From: Rhodohalobacter barkolensis
GTDB lineage: Bacteria > Bacteroidota > Rhodothermia > Balneolales > Balneolaceae
NCBI RefSeq assembly: GCF_002834295.1
Contig: NZ_PISP01000006.1
Span: 326,746-390,745, forward strand
DNA: 64,000 nucleotides
Direction of reading: 5' to 3'
Below, one piece after another: positions 55,152-64,000 of the stretch. Below the pieces are notes generated by a model. It saw only the letters and a list, made by a program, of their open reading frames with translations, had not been told where the DNA came from and made no database searches. The translations under genes were made by a program, and so were the position numbers. Each line of letters starts with the position of its first letter. The stretch's first letter is position 1.

Positions 55152-56375
55152 TTACAACCATGGACTCTGCTGAGTAGCCGTTGCAATTTTAGCCGCATCG
55201 ATGGCAATCACAAGCTCTTCATTTGTTGGGATAACATAGATATCAGTTTTAGAACTATCAGTGCTGATTTTTTGAACTTTGCCTCGCTTAACATTATTGT
55301 TTTTGTCGGCATCAATTTCAATTCCCAGGTAGTCTAATCCTTCAATGGACTGCTTACGAATTTCGGCGGAGTTCTCACCAATTCCGGCAGTGAATATGAT
55401 GGAATCACAGCCATTGAGTGTTGCGATGTATGATCCGATGTATTGCTTCACTTTATGGCAAAAAACATCAACGGCCTGCTGGCAACGGCGATCACCGTTA
55501 TGGGCTTCATTCAGCAGGTCGCGCATGTCACTGGCATAACCGCTAAGTCCAAGGAGTCCGCTGTGTCTGTTGAGCAATGCGTGCAGATTGTTGAGTGTAA
55601 TCTCCTCTTTCTCCATAATGTAGAACAATATGGAAGGATCCAGATCTCCGCTGCGTGTTCCCATCACCAAACCGGAAAGCGGGGTAAAACCCATTGAAGT
55701 TTCCACAGATTTGCCTCCATCAATAGCTGCGATGGATGCGCCGTTACCCAAATGGCAGGTAATCACTTTGGTATCTTCAACGGGCTTTTCGGTCAACTTA
55801 TAATATTGGCGGCTAACGTAATAGTGTGAGGTTCCATGAAAACCGTACTTCCGGATTTTATACCGTCGATAGAGTCGGTTGGGAATACCATACAGATAAG
55901 CCTTGGCCGGTAGTGAGTGATGAAATGCCGTATCAAAAACGGCAACATGGGGAATGGTTGGCAGATGTTTTTTAGCAGCCTGAATCCCTTTCAGATTGTT
56001 GGGATTGTGCAGAGGAGCCAAATCAAAAGCCTCTTCGATCGCATGAGTTACGTCATCATCAATCAAAACGGAGTCTTTAAACATTTCACCCCCGTGTACA
56101 ACCCTGTGGCCAACGGCTTTGATATCGGAGGGTGAGGAAATAATTTCATTCTTTTCATTTAGCAGATAGTTCATAACTTCCTGCAAAGCTTCCTCGTGGT
56201 TTGCAATAACCTGGGTGGTTTTCTTGTGCTTTTTACCTTCCGGTTCGTGCTTTACAATAGACGTTACAGCACCTATACGTTCCACAATTCCCTTGCAAAC
56301 ATCTTTTGAACTTTCCGTCTCAATTAAATTGTACTTAACGGAAGAACTCCCGCAGTTGATGACTAAAACTAACAT
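55152..56375 (-). CDS. ackA: acetate kinase
   Basis: Converts acetyl phosphate and ADP to acetate and ATP, 407 aa. Motifs are VINCGSSSVKYNLIE at the start, GHRVVHGGE, VFDTAFHHSLP, HLGNGASIAAI and MGTRSGDLDPS, with FTAGIGENSAEIR near the end. No phosphotransacetylase gene is in the window. The minus-strand gene upstream is a DUF3820 protein. Confidence 0.96.
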   Translation of the reverse strand: MLVLVINCGSSSVKYNLIETESSKDVCKGIVERIGAVTSIVKHEPEGKKHKKTTQVIANHEEALQEVMNYLLNEKNEIISSPSDIKAVGHRVVHGGEMFKDSVLIDDDVTHAIEEAFDLAPLHNPNNLKGIQAAKKHLPTIPHVAVFDTAFHHSLPAKAYLYGIPNRLYRRYKIRKYGFHGTSHYYVSRQYYKLTEKPVEDTKVITCHLGNGASIAAIDGGKSVETSMGFTPLSGLVMGTRSGDLDPSILFYIMEKEEITLNNLHALLNRHSGLLGLSGYASDMRDLLNEAHNGDRRCQQAVDVFCHKVKQYIGSYIATLNGCDSIIFTAGIGENSAEIRKQSIEGLDYLGIEIDADKNNNVKRGKVQKISTDSSKTDIYVIPTNEELVIAIDAAKIATATQQSPWL

Positions 56376-56387
56376 AGTATTTCTGAT

Positions 56388-56627
56388 TTAATATTTATTC
56401 TGATGAACTTTCATCTCTTTTTTAATGGGATCCAGAATTTCATCCAGCCCATTGGTTTTGATCTCATACATTGTGGATAACTGCTGGCCAAGCACACCTT
56501 TTGGAAACCCCTGACGCTCAAACCACTCCAGGTAGTGAACAGGCAGTGACGTAATATTCCAGCCTTTATATTGTCCGTAGGGCATCTTAGCTACAACCAG
56601 TTTGTATAAAAAAGATCTGTCAAACAT
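56388..56627 (-). CDS. DUF3820 family protein
   Basis: A 79-aa protein beginning MFDRSFLYKLVVAKMPYGQ at the ATG at 56627; a TTG upstream would extend it. The family motif MPYGQYKGWNITSLPVHYLEWFERQGFP-like segment is present (MPYGQYKG, YLEWFERQGFP). DUF3820 proteins are small and poorly characterised. It sits 12 bp before ackA on the same strand. Confidence 0.85.
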   Translation of the reverse strand: MFDRSFLYKLVVAKMPYGQYKGWNITSLPVHYLEWFERQGFPKGVLGQQLSTMYEIKTNGLDEILDPIKKEMKVHQNKY

Positions 56628-56799
56628 TGTTACTCGGTTCAAATTTAAATGAACCTATAAGGTAATTAAACTTTACTAAGAGAGTATTAAGGGAGAACCT
56701 GATATCCATAAATTGTAAAATATATATTTTTTTGTAACAGGTTCATGTTTGGCTACTCTTGATTGAGTAAAGGTAAGCTTTAGGACTATCGGATAGTAC

Positions 56800-59265
56800 A
56801 TGGGTGCGCACAGGGTAAATCTAAAATTCATATTAAAGATTGCATTCAGAAACTGGAAGAGATCGCCATTTTTTTCAATGGTGAATCTAATCGGGTTGGC
56901 CATAGGTGTGTCCGGTTGTCTGTTGATAGGAATGTATGTGATTGGGGAGCTGTCCTACGATCAGTACCATGATAACAAAGAGAGAATTTACAGAGTTACT
57001 CAATCAACACTTACCAACGGCGAGGCTGAAGAAAGAGCGGCAACCACACCCTTTCCCCTAAAAAACATCATCGAGAATGAATTGAGCGGTTCGGTGACAA
57101 CAACGGTAAGATTTTTTGATTTAGAAAGTGAAAGTGTAGCCATCAAAAATCCGGATAATAATGTCATCATCCGGCAAAGCCGATTCTTCTTTTCCGATCC
57201 GGGAATCTTTGAAATGTTCAACATCAATCTGGTCCGTGGGGATCCGAATGAAGTATTGTCTGAACCCAATTCAGTAGTGATAACAGAGCAGATGGCAACG
57301 GTTTACTTTGGTGATGAAGATCCAATGGGTAAAACACTTCACTTCGAAGGGCGTATTTCTCTTACGGTAAGCGGGGTAATGCAAGAGTGGCCGGAAAACT
57401 CACACTTTAAAGCTGACTTTTTAACCTCTTTTGAAACACTGAGAAATTTATGGGGCAATTACGATCAGCTTACATCCCGGTGGAGATGGAATCCGGTCTG
57501 GACCTATGTACTCACATCGCCCGGTGTTGATGCTGAACTATTAGAGCAGAATATTGCAGAGGCAACAAAGCCCTATTACGACGAATATTTTACAGGAGCA
57601 GAAACTGTAGATGTACACTTACAGCCACTTAAGGATATCTGGCTCAGCTCAGGATTAATTTCAGAAATTGAACCGGTTAGCAGTTCAGTAAATGTATATC
57701 TCTTCAGCCTGGTTGCTTTTTTCATCCTGCTGCTGGCTTGTATTAACTTCATTAACTTATCAACTGCAGCGGCGCTTAGAAGATCGAAAGAGGTAGGCGT
57801 GCGAAAAGTTTTAGGAGCTGAACGCTCCGGTTTGGTGGCCCAGTTTATGATTGAATCCCTCCTGTTCACGTTAGTAGCGTTTGCTCTGGGGATTTTGATA
57901 AGCTGGCTGGCACTTCCCTACTTCGAAATATTTACAGGCAGGGAGTTGCAGTCTGCTCAACTGGAACTGCCTGAACTGGCACTTTTACTTTCAGTTTTAA
58001 TCATCGTAATTACTCTGCTGGCAGGATTTTATCCGTCTGCAGTGCTTTCATCCTTCAACCCAATAGATAGTTTGCGAGGCTCTCAAACCAAGGGTAAAAA
58101 GGGCACCCGAATTAGAAAGGGTCTGGTACTTGTACAATTTTCTATAACTGCAATTCTGCTGATCGGAACTTCACTTGTATATTTTCAACATCAACATCTT
58201 CAGCAAAAAGATCTTGGGTTTGATACAGAGCAGGTTATCGCCGTTCCGGTATACTTAACCAGTGCAATATGGTCTTACGATGAAATGAAACAGAGGGCGC
58301 TTTCTCATTCATCTATACTACAGGTATCGGGTTCTCAAACGCTTTTTGGCAGTTCAAATTTTTGGAAGTACGACTACATCCCGGACGACAGCGGTTCAGA
58401 TGATATACCATCTTTCAGTAAGCTGTTTGTTATGAAAGATATCCTTGAAACCATGAATATCGATATCATCGCCGGCCGGGATTTTTCTGATGAATTCTCA
58501 TCAGATGAAAGCGATGCCCTGTTGATTAATCGTGCAATGGTCGATTATCTGGAGTGGGGTGATCCCTCCGATGCCGTGGGTCGAACGTTTAGAGACTCCA
58601 ATGGCGGACGGTACTCGGTGATTGGAGTTACCGAAAACTTTAATCACACCTTTTTGCGCAGGGAGCTGGAGCCACTGATTTTAGAGCTTCCGGCAAATAC
58701 AAATCAGATGGTTGCCAATATTGAGTATATGAAAGTTCGTTTGGCACCGGGTAATCCGGGCGAAGCTATTCAACACCTGCAAGAGATCTGGGCTGATTTG
58801 GATCAAACTCATCCGTTCGATTACTTTTTTGTGGATGATCGGCTCAATCAAATCTATGAGCCTGAACAGAAGGTGGCTTCGGTTATGGGAATATTTGCGC
58901 TGATTGCAATCTTTGTGGGAAGTATAGGATTACTTGGCCTGGCCTCTTATTCCATAAAGGTGCGGGAGAAAGAGGTTGCCATACGAAAAACACTGGGCCT
59001 TACAGCTCCGGGCGTGTTTTATCTGCTGTCGAAAGATTACCTGGCACTTATTGTATTAGCTCATTTGATAGCACTACCGATTATCTATTTTGTAGCAGAA
59101 GGCTGGCTATCAGGCTTTCCGTATCATATAGACCTGTTTTACTATTTAATCGTTACTTTTGTAGCGAGTTTAATCGTGTCCCTGATAATAAGCATGGGTA
59201 CAATCAGTACTCAGTCAATTAAGGCGGCACTGCTGAATCCGGCTGAAAGCCTGAAAAATGAATAA
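56800..59265 (+). CDS. MacB/FtsX-type ABC transporter permease
   Basis: An 821-aa permease with two tandem periplasmic MacB core domains and two FtsX domains, hence eight membrane helices. The N-terminus RNWKRSPFFSMVNLIGLAIG, the FtsX segments AAALRRSKEVGVRKVLGAER and IKVREKEVAIRKTLG, and the closing SIKAALLNPAESLKNE are typical. It is followed by an adaptor and an ATPase gene, giving a tripartite export or envelope-stress transporter. The substrate is unknown. Confidence 0.92.
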   Translation: MGAHRVNLKFILKIAFRNWKRSPFFSMVNLIGLAIGVSGCLLIGMYVIGELSYDQYHDNKERIYRVTQSTLTNGEAEERAATTPFPLKNIIENELSGSVTTTVRFFDLESESVAIKNPDNNVIIRQSRFFFSDPGIFEMFNINLVRGDPNEVLSEPNSVVITEQMATVYFGDEDPMGKTLHFEGRISLTVSGVMQEWPENSHFKADFLTSFETLRNLWGNYDQLTSRWRWNPVWTYVLTSPGVDAELLEQNIAEATKPYYDEYFTGAETVDVHLQPLKDIWLSSGLISEIEPVSSSVNVYLFSLVAFFILLLACINFINLSTAAALRRSKEVGVRKVLGAERSGLVAQFMIESLLFTLVAFALGILISWLALPYFEIFTGRELQSAQLELPELALLLSVLIIVITLLAGFYPSAVLSSFNPIDSLRGSQTKGKKGTRIRKGLVLVQFSITAILLIGTSLVYFQHQHLQQKDLGFDTEQVIAVPVYLTSAIWSYDEMKQRALSHSSILQVSGSQTLFGSSNFWKYDYIPDDSGSDDIPSFSKLFVMKDILETMNIDIIAGRDFSDEFSSDESDALLINRAMVDYLEWGDPSDAVGRTFRDSNGGRYSVIGVTENFNHTFLRRELEPLILELPANTNQMVANIEYMKVRLAPGNPGEAIQHLQEIWADLDQTHPFDYFFVDDRLNQIYEPEQKVASVMGIFALIAIFVGSIGLLGLASYSIKVREKEVAIRKTLGLTAPGVFYLLSKDYLALIVLAHLIALPIIYFVAEGWLSGFPYHIDLFYYLIVTFVASLIVSLIISMGTISTQSIKAALLNPAESLKNE

Positions 59266-59284
59266 TGTGAGTTGATGAATTTTC

Positions 59285-60538
59285 ATGGATAAAAAGATCG
59301 AAAAAAGGAAAAGTTCACCTCTGAAAATAGCAGGTACTCTTCTGCTCGTTGGTATCGCGGCAATTGTACTGTATAATTTTTTGGGTCGTGAATCAGGATC
59401 TTCAGCTACGATTGACAGACAGCGGGTCATGATTTCTGAAGTTACAGAGGGAGTTTTTCAGGAGTATGTTGATGTATCCGGAACCGTTCAGCCTATTCAA
59501 ACAACCTACCTGGATGCGGTGGAAGGCGGGGTTGTTCAGCAGATTTTTACCGAGTCGGGCGAAATGGTGGAAGCAGGTGATACAATTGTGGTTTTAACCA
59601 ACTCGTCACTTCAGCTCAGTGTACTTCAGCAGGAAGCGGGAATTTATGATCAGATTAATAACGTCAGAAATTCACGTTTGAACCTGGAGCAGAATCATCT
59701 CAACATTCAGAAAGAGCTCACGGATTCAAAAACACGTGTGGAGTTAGCGCAAGCTTCGTATCGGCGAGACAGTGTGTTGTATGAGAGAGAGCTGATCCCC
59801 TCAAAAGAAATTGAAGAGTCGGAGCTGGAGTACTCTTTTCAGAAGAGCCGGTATGATTTGAATTACGAATCCTTCCGGCGCGACTCCGTACAGATGGAAC
59901 AGCAGCTAACTCAGCTGAATCAGTCTGAGCAGCGGATGTGGCGCAGTCTGGATGGTGTGCAGCAGATATTGGACAACCTTGTTGTTACAGCGCCGATATC
60001 GGGACAACTCTCGACCATGGAGCTGGATCCCGGATTATCAATTCAGCAAGGCGAAAGAATAGGTCAGATCGATCAGCTGGATGGATTTAAAGTACGGGCC
60101 GGTATAGATGAATTTTACCTGGCCCGGGTTGCTGCAGGTCAATCGGGAAGCTTTGAGTTTGCGGGCGAAAATTATGATGTCGTCATCGATCGGGTCTACC
60201 CGGTCATTCAGGATGGACAATTTCAGGTGGATTTTCAGTTTGAGGATGTGGTTCCTCAGTCACTTCGACGAGGACAATCGGTTCGAATCCGGCTTGAATT
60301 GGGTGACTCAGGAAATGCTCTCTTGTTGCCCAGGGGTGCATTTTTTCAGCAGACCGGTGGGAATTGGGTTTTTGTAATGGACGAAGATGAAAACCGTGCA
60401 TTAAAGCATGCGGTTCGGTTGGGACGATCCAATCGAGAATATTATGAGGTAATTGAGGGCTTGGAACCCGGTCAGAATGTCATTACATCCAGCTATGATG
60501 CTTTTGAGCAGGCCGATGTATTGATATTCCAGGATTGA
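59285..60538 (+). CDS. periplasmic adaptor (MacA/HlyD family)
   Basis: A 417-aa membrane-fusion protein. One N-terminal helix is at about 11-28 (LKIAGTLLLVGIAAIVLYNF). A biotinyl-lipoyl-like domain and a long coiled-coil hairpin (residues about 125-220, RLNLEQNHLNIQKELTDSK) follow, with the lipoyl half-motif VTAPISGQLSTMELDPG and beta-barrel domains at the end. It is encoded between the permease and the ATPase. Confidence 0.92.
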   Translation: MDKKIEKRKSSPLKIAGTLLLVGIAAIVLYNFLGRESGSSATIDRQRVMISEVTEGVFQEYVDVSGTVQPIQTTYLDAVEGGVVQQIFTESGEMVEAGDTIVVLTNSSLQLSVLQQEAGIYDQINNVRNSRLNLEQNHLNIQKELTDSKTRVELAQASYRRDSVLYERELIPSKEIEESELEYSFQKSRYDLNYESFRRDSVQMEQQLTQLNQSEQRMWRSLDGVQQILDNLVVTAPISGQLSTMELDPGLSIQQGERIGQIDQLDGFKVRAGIDEFYLARVAAGQSGSFEFAGENYDVVIDRVYPVIQDGQFQVDFQFEDVVPQSLRRGQSVRIRLELGDSGNALLLPRGAFFQQTGGNWVFVMDEDENRALKHAVRLGRSNREYYEVIEGLEPGQNVITSSYDAFEQADVLIFQD

Positions 60539-60564
60539 AATAATTAAAATGTAATACCAGAAAA

Positions 60565-61254
60565 ATGATTAAAGCAGAAAACCTGACAAAAGTTTACAGA
60601 ACAGATGAGATTGAAACGACAGCGTTGAATCGTCTGAATCTCGAGGTTAAGGAAGGTGATTTTGTTGCGATCATGGGTCCATCGGGTTGTGGGAAATCAA
60701 CTCTGCTTAATATTATGGGATTGCTGGACAATCCAACAGGCGGAAGCTATCAGTTTTTAGGAGAGGAAACCGTCGGTTACTCCGAACGGGATCGGTCGCG
60801 GATGAGAAAGGGAAATATCGGCTTTATTTTTCAAAGTTTTAATCTGATTGATGAACTTACCGTACTTGAAAATGCAGAACTGCCGCTTCAATATCTGGGT
60901 TTGAAAGCATCGGAAAGCAAGATTAAAGTTGAAAAGGCACTGGATAAAATGGGGATGACACCTCGCAAAAATCATTTCCCACAACAGTTATCAGGTGGCC
61001 AGCAGCAGCGTGCAGCCATTGCGCGAGCTGTGGTTACCGACCCAAAACTTATCCTGGCTGATGAACCAACCGGAAACCTCGATTCGGGTCATGGAAAAGA
61101 GGTGATGGAGCTTTTGAAAGAGCTCAACGACCAGGGAACGACCATTGTGATGGTAACACACTCCCCAATCGATGCAGAGTATGCAGATCGAATTATACAT
61201 CTGAAAGATGGAATGATTGTGGAAGGAGAGCCGGTCTATCAAACGGGTAGTTAA
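60565..61254 (+). CDS. ABC transporter ATP-binding protein (MacB/LolD type)
   Basis: A 229-aa ATPase. Walker [11 protein letters not shown]-loop in FIFQSFNL, signature [15 protein letters not shown], Walker [12 protein letters not shown] and H-loop VTHSP are all intact. It belongs with the permease and adaptor upstream. Confidence 0.94.
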   Translation: MIKAENLTKVYRTDEIETTALNRLNLEVKEGDFVAIMGPSGCGKSTLLNIMGLLDNPTGGSYQFLGEETVGYSERDRSRMRKGNIGFIFQSFNLIDELTVLENAELPLQYLGLKASESKIKVEKALDKMGMTPRKNHFPQQLSGGQQQRAAIARAVVTDPKLILADEPTGNLDSGHGKEVMELLKELNDQGTTIVMVTHSPIDAEYADRIIHLKDGMIVEGEPVYQTGS

Positions 61255-61355
61255 ATAAACATCTTTTTGGATGGCGAGGTTGGCCGTAAAAAATCTTATT
61301 TTCAATACCGAATACCTGAGTTTGAAGGTTTTAGTTACCGATTGAATGTAAAGGT

Positions 61356-61481
61356 CCCCTCCTTCCGAAGGAGGGGAATAAGGGGTGGTTGGATTGAGTG
61401 TTATATTTAAGCCAAATTTTCTTAATCATGCTCAATTTTGGGTTAGTTAACCACCCCCAAGCCCTCCTTAAAAAGGAGGGG
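61356..61481. repeat. gene-less DUF559-type inverted-repeat element
   Basis: The left arm is palindrome CCCCTCCTTCCGAAGGAGGGG plus AAGGGGTGGTT (61356-61390), and the right arm AACCACCCCC...CCTCCTTAAAAAGGAGG is at 61449-61481. The arrangement resembles the ends of the DUF559 cassette at 54627, without the gene; the 58-bp interior has no coding content. It fills most of the gap between the ABC ATPase and the ABC-F gene. Confidence 0.6.
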
Positions 61482-61552
61482 AGTTCTATACTTTCTTTAC
61501 AAATCACCAGAACTCAGGTTTGAATTGCATTGAAAATTGATTGACTCGTCGC

Positions 61553-63457
61553 ATGACCTATCTGACTGTAGAGAACCTTTCTAAAAGTTTCGGCACAAAA
61601 ATTTTATTTGAAAAGATCACCTTTGGCCTTTCGAAAGGGGATAAAACTGCGCTGGTGGCTCCAAACGGCACCGGAAAATCCACGCTTCTGAAAATAATAG
61701 CCGGTAATGAAGTGCAGGATACCGGGGAAGTGATGTTTCAAAGTGATATCAAGGTGGGATATTTGGAGCAGGAGCCGGAGCTCAATCCAAGTCTGACTAT
61801 ACAGGAATATATTTCTCAAGGGCATACAGAGCTTTCTAATGTGGTGCTGCGATATGAAAAAGCTGTAGAGGCGCAGGCAGAGAATTTCAATGAAGAGACC
61901 CAGGAAGAATACATGCGAGCCAGTGCCGCAATGGATGCCGCCGGCGCCTGGGATTATGAACAGCGATTGGAGCAGATTTTGAGCCGGCTGGATATTCACG
62001 ATTTGGAGCGATCAATCAGTACACTTTCGGGTGGAGAGAAGAAGCGTGTGGCTTTGGCATTTGTTCTGCTGGACGATCCCGATCTGCTGATTCTGGATGA
62101 GCCCACCAACCACCTCGATCTGGATATGATTGAGTGGCTGGAGGATTATCTGGCCAAGAGCAATGTGACCTTGTTGATGGTGACTCACGATCGCTATTTT
62201 CTGGACCGGGTTTGTAACCATATTCTGGAGATGGATGCCGGCAAACTCTACAATCACAATGGAAATTACGCCTATTATCTGCAAAAGAAGGCAGAGCGTG
62301 AGGAGCAGGAGAGAGTGGAGATGAAAAAAGCGGGGCAGCTTTTCAAAAAAGAGCTGGAGTGGATGCGTCGACAGCCCAAAGCCCGAACCGGTAAATCGAA
62401 ATCACGTATTGATTCGTTTCACAAAACCAAAGAAAAGGCCACTCAAAGCAGTGATGAAAGTGAGCTGGAACTGGATGTTTCGATGCAGCGAATGGGTGGG
62501 CAGGTTCTGGAGATGGAGAAGATTTCCAAGTCGTACGACGATCTTGTCATCCTGGATAATTTTTCATACTCCTTTAACCGGGGTGAAAAAATCGGGATTA
62601 TCGGTAAGAATGGAGTTGGCAAGAGTACCTTTCTAAAAATTATTACCGGAGAAGAGGAGGCCGATTCAGGAGATATTCACACCGGCCAGACCATTCAGTT
62701 TGGACACTATCGCCAGCAGGATGTGGATTTTGATGAAAATCAGCGCGTGATTGATGTGATCAAGGAGGTGGCTTCGGTGATTCAGATGTCGGACGGTTCA
62801 CAGATTTCGGCCTCTCAATTTCTGGAGCATTTTCAGTTTCCGGGATCATTGCAGTATACCCCGGTAGGGAAATTGAGCGGTGGAGAGAAACGGCGTCTTG
62901 CTTTGATGATGGTTCTGATCCAAAACCCCAATTTTTTAATACTGGATGAGCCGACCAATGATTTGGATCTCACTACGATGCAGAAAATCGAGGATTTCTT
63001 AAGAGGATTCGGTGGCTGTCTGATTGTGGTATCTCACGATCGGTTTTTTATGGACAAGCTGGTGGATCACTACTTTGTGTTTGAAGGAGATGGAGTGATT
63101 CGAGATCATCACGGTACCTACATGGAGTATCGGGAGTTGAAAGATGCTGAGGAGGCTGAACAGAAACGAATTGAAAGAGAGAAAAAATCTCCCAAAAAAG
63201 AAAAGAAGGAGAAGCCAAAGAAAAAGCAAGAAGAAACGAACAAACTGAGCTATAAAGAGCGCAAGGAGTTCAACAAACTCGAGAAAGAAATAGCCAAGCT
63301 CGAAGAGGAAAAAACCAAGTTGGAGAAGGAACTGGCCGGCGGGTCACTTAATCCTGAGGAGCTTCAAGAGAAATCAGAGCGATATGGGAAGCTTACTGAT
63401 GAGATTGATGAGAAGACAATGGTTTGGATGGAGCTTGCTGAAAAGGACGAGGGTTGA
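61553..63457 (+). CDS. ABC-F family ATPase (Uup-like)
   Basis: A 634-aa soluble protein with two ATP-binding cassettes and no membrane domain. The start is the ATG at 61553 (MTYLTVENLSKSFG); a TTG 12 bp upstream would add four residues. Walker A motifs are APNGTGKST and GKNGVGKST; signatures are LSGGEKKRVALA and LSGGEKRRLALM, each with a DEPTNHLDL- or DEPTNDLDL-type Walker B. The C-terminal about 90 residues are a Lys/Glu-rich coiled coil, as in Uup. Such proteins act on ribosomes or in replication/repair. It is not assigned to an antibiotic-resistance subgroup. Confidence 0.93.
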   Translation: MTYLTVENLSKSFGTKILFEKITFGLSKGDKTALVAPNGTGKSTLLKIIAGNEVQDTGEVMFQSDIKVGYLEQEPELNPSLTIQEYISQGHTELSNVVLRYEKAVEAQAENFNEETQEEYMRASAAMDAAGAWDYEQRLEQILSRLDIHDLERSISTLSGGEKKRVALAFVLLDDPDLLILDEPTNHLDLDMIEWLEDYLAKSNVTLLMVTHDRYFLDRVCNHILEMDAGKLYNHNGNYAYYLQKKAEREEQERVEMKKAGQLFKKELEWMRRQPKARTGKSKSRIDSFHKTKEKATQSSDESELELDVSMQRMGGQVLEMEKISKSYDDLVILDNFSYSFNRGEKIGIIGKNGVGKSTFLKIITGEEEADSGDIHTGQTIQFGHYRQQDVDFDENQRVIDVIKEVASVIQMSDGSQISASQFLEHFQFPGSLQYTPVGKLSGGEKRRLALMMVLIQNPNFLILDEPTNDLDLTTMQKIEDFLRGFGGCLIVVSHDRFFMDKLVDHYFVFEGDGVIRDHHGTYMEYRELKDAEEAEQKRIEREKKSPKKEKKEKPKKKQEETNKLSYKERKEFNKLEKEIAKLEEEKTKLEKELAGGSLNPEELQEKSERYGKLTDEIDEKTMVWMELAEKDEG

Positions 63458-63505
63458 TTACCAAGTGAATTTCCTGATTTGTCTTTCTTTAGCAGTTTGG
63501 GAAAA

Positions 63506-63602
63506 TATTGAACCCCATTCGGGGTTCCCACAAGACATGTGCATAATTACCCCGATTTTTAATCGGGGCTAATTAAATTTATCCGCCTTAGGCGGATTGA
63601 TA
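63506..63602. repeat. palindromic unit A (inverted)
   Basis: Hairpins AACCCCATTCGGGGTT, CCCCGATTTTTAATCGGGG (63551-63569) and ATCCGCCTTAGGCGGAT (63581-63597), in that order. Its sequence aligns, in reverse orientation, with unit C at 63866-63957. Confidence 0.65.
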
Positions 63603-63627
63603 AATGAGAAGGGGTTGGGGGGATGAA

Positions 63628-63668
63628 AGAATATCGAATACTGAACAGAAGAATATCGAATGACGAAG
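63628..63668. repeat. short direct repeat GAATATCGAAT
   Basis: GAATATCGAATACTGAACA (about 63631) is followed by GAATATCGAATGACGAAG (about 63651). These A-rich direct repeats lie between the palindromic units. Confidence 0.45.
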
Positions 63669-63786
63669 GAGGAGAGAGTTCTCCACTTTTTCCTTTCATT
63701 GCGCGATTAGTGCCTCTGTAGTGAATTTCCCAATCCTGTCAAGTCGGTTTAGAAGAATTAAATTCAGACTTTTCTTGATAAGGTCC

Positions 63787-63835
63787 GCCAATCGGCGGAT
63801 CAATCCGATTAACCCCGATATCAATTCGGTTTTGA
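63787..63835. repeat. palindromic unit B
   Basis: TCCGCCAATCGGCGGA, then a short A/T spacer, then CCCCGATATCAATTCGG. Same two-hairpin order as unit C. Confidence 0.55.
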
Positions 63836-63865
63836 AAAGGCCCAAATCCGAGTTCAGGTTGGAAA

Positions 63866-63957
63866 GATTCGCCAGTTGGCGAATCAATTTAACTAGCCCC
63901 GACTGCAAGTTGGGTTGGAGGGAATTAGAGCAATGCAGAACCCTGAAGGGGTTCAAT
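63866..63957. repeat. palindromic unit C
   Basis: ATTCGCCAGTTGGCGAAT (63869-63886), CCCCGACTGCAAGTTGGG and finally AACCCTGAAGGGGTT. The reverse complement matches unit A over most of its length. Confidence 0.65.
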
Positions 63958-64000
63958 TCTACTCAGGCTAAACCAAATACTTCTCGTTAAAATCTATTTC

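Noticed and set aside
60280..60291. GGTTCGAATCC, resembling a tRNA T-loop
   Set aside because: It is inside the adaptor coding sequence; no acceptor or anticodon stems are found around it.
63721..63990. An 89-aa open frame at the right end
   Set aside because: It coincides with the palindromic repeats, and the reverse strand is open for the same reason; codon usage reflects the repeats.

Overview
The window is a stretch of bacterial chromosome from the Bacteroidota/Balneolota side of the tree, most likely Balneolota (Gracilimonas/Rhodohalobacter-like). The clues are a SusC/SusD pair, a DUF4295 gene behind rpmB-rpmG, Bacteroidetes-style promoters (TAnnTTTG), weak Shine-Dalgarno sequences, many secreted lipoproteins and a clade II nosZ operon. 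The genus-level placement is inference. No tRNA, rRNA, CRISPR array or prophage was seen.

Layout. 1-3581 (minus): gyrB-gyrA, with gyrA running off the left edge. 3849-4442: rpmB, rpmG and DUF4295, closed by a strong terminator. 4548-6787: yqeY, cvpA and tyrS. 6848-13052: marR, comEC, xseB, dxs and queA, with two notable palindromes in front of marR and comEC. 13053-22254: secreted or envelope proteins of mostly unknown role, including a zinc-peptidase/propeller/barrel protein, a baeRF-type protein and an M14 peptidase. 22406-33714: a denitrification island with an Rrf2 regulator, a lipoprotein cytochrome c, nosZ, a 4-TM protein (NosB-like), two NosL paralogues, nosD, nosF and nosY, followed by hemN, ctaA and a many-TM protein. 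Near-identical operator-like boxes lie before rrf2 and before the cytochrome gene. The island would take electrons through the cytochrome to NosZ for N2O reduction, with NosL, NosD, NosF and NosY maturing the copper centre and HemN and CtaA supplying haem.

33782-41700: a PIN/RHH toxin-antitoxin pair, an SMP-30-like lipoprotein, a thioredoxin-like ferredoxin, a TPR protein, a DUF308 membrane protein, a RAYT transposase with its palindromes, aminopeptidase P and a solitary HsdR-N-type nuclease-like protein. 42131-48954: SusC, SusD, a cyanophycinase-like lipoprotein and a class A beta-lactamase-like lipoprotein, which look like a peptide-type uptake locus. 49058-56627: a multi-PAS histidine kinase, a DksA-like protein without its zinc finger, a sulfatase-modifying-factor-like lipoprotein, serA, a DUF559 gene inside inverted repeats, ackA and a DUF3820 gene. 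56800-63457: a MacB-type permease, adaptor and ATPase, then an ABC-F protein. 63458-64000: a cluster of palindromic repeats.

The most distinctive content outside the genes is a set of dispersed non-coding repeat families: RAYT-flanking palindromes, a family with GAAGGCTTTGCAAAA termini, DUF559-associated inverted repeats with gene-less copies, a CCGTCAGACC hairpin family, a 243-bp nested inverted-repeat element, and three two-hairpin units at the right end. These lie in gene-poor gaps, mostly between 36.9 and 64 kb.
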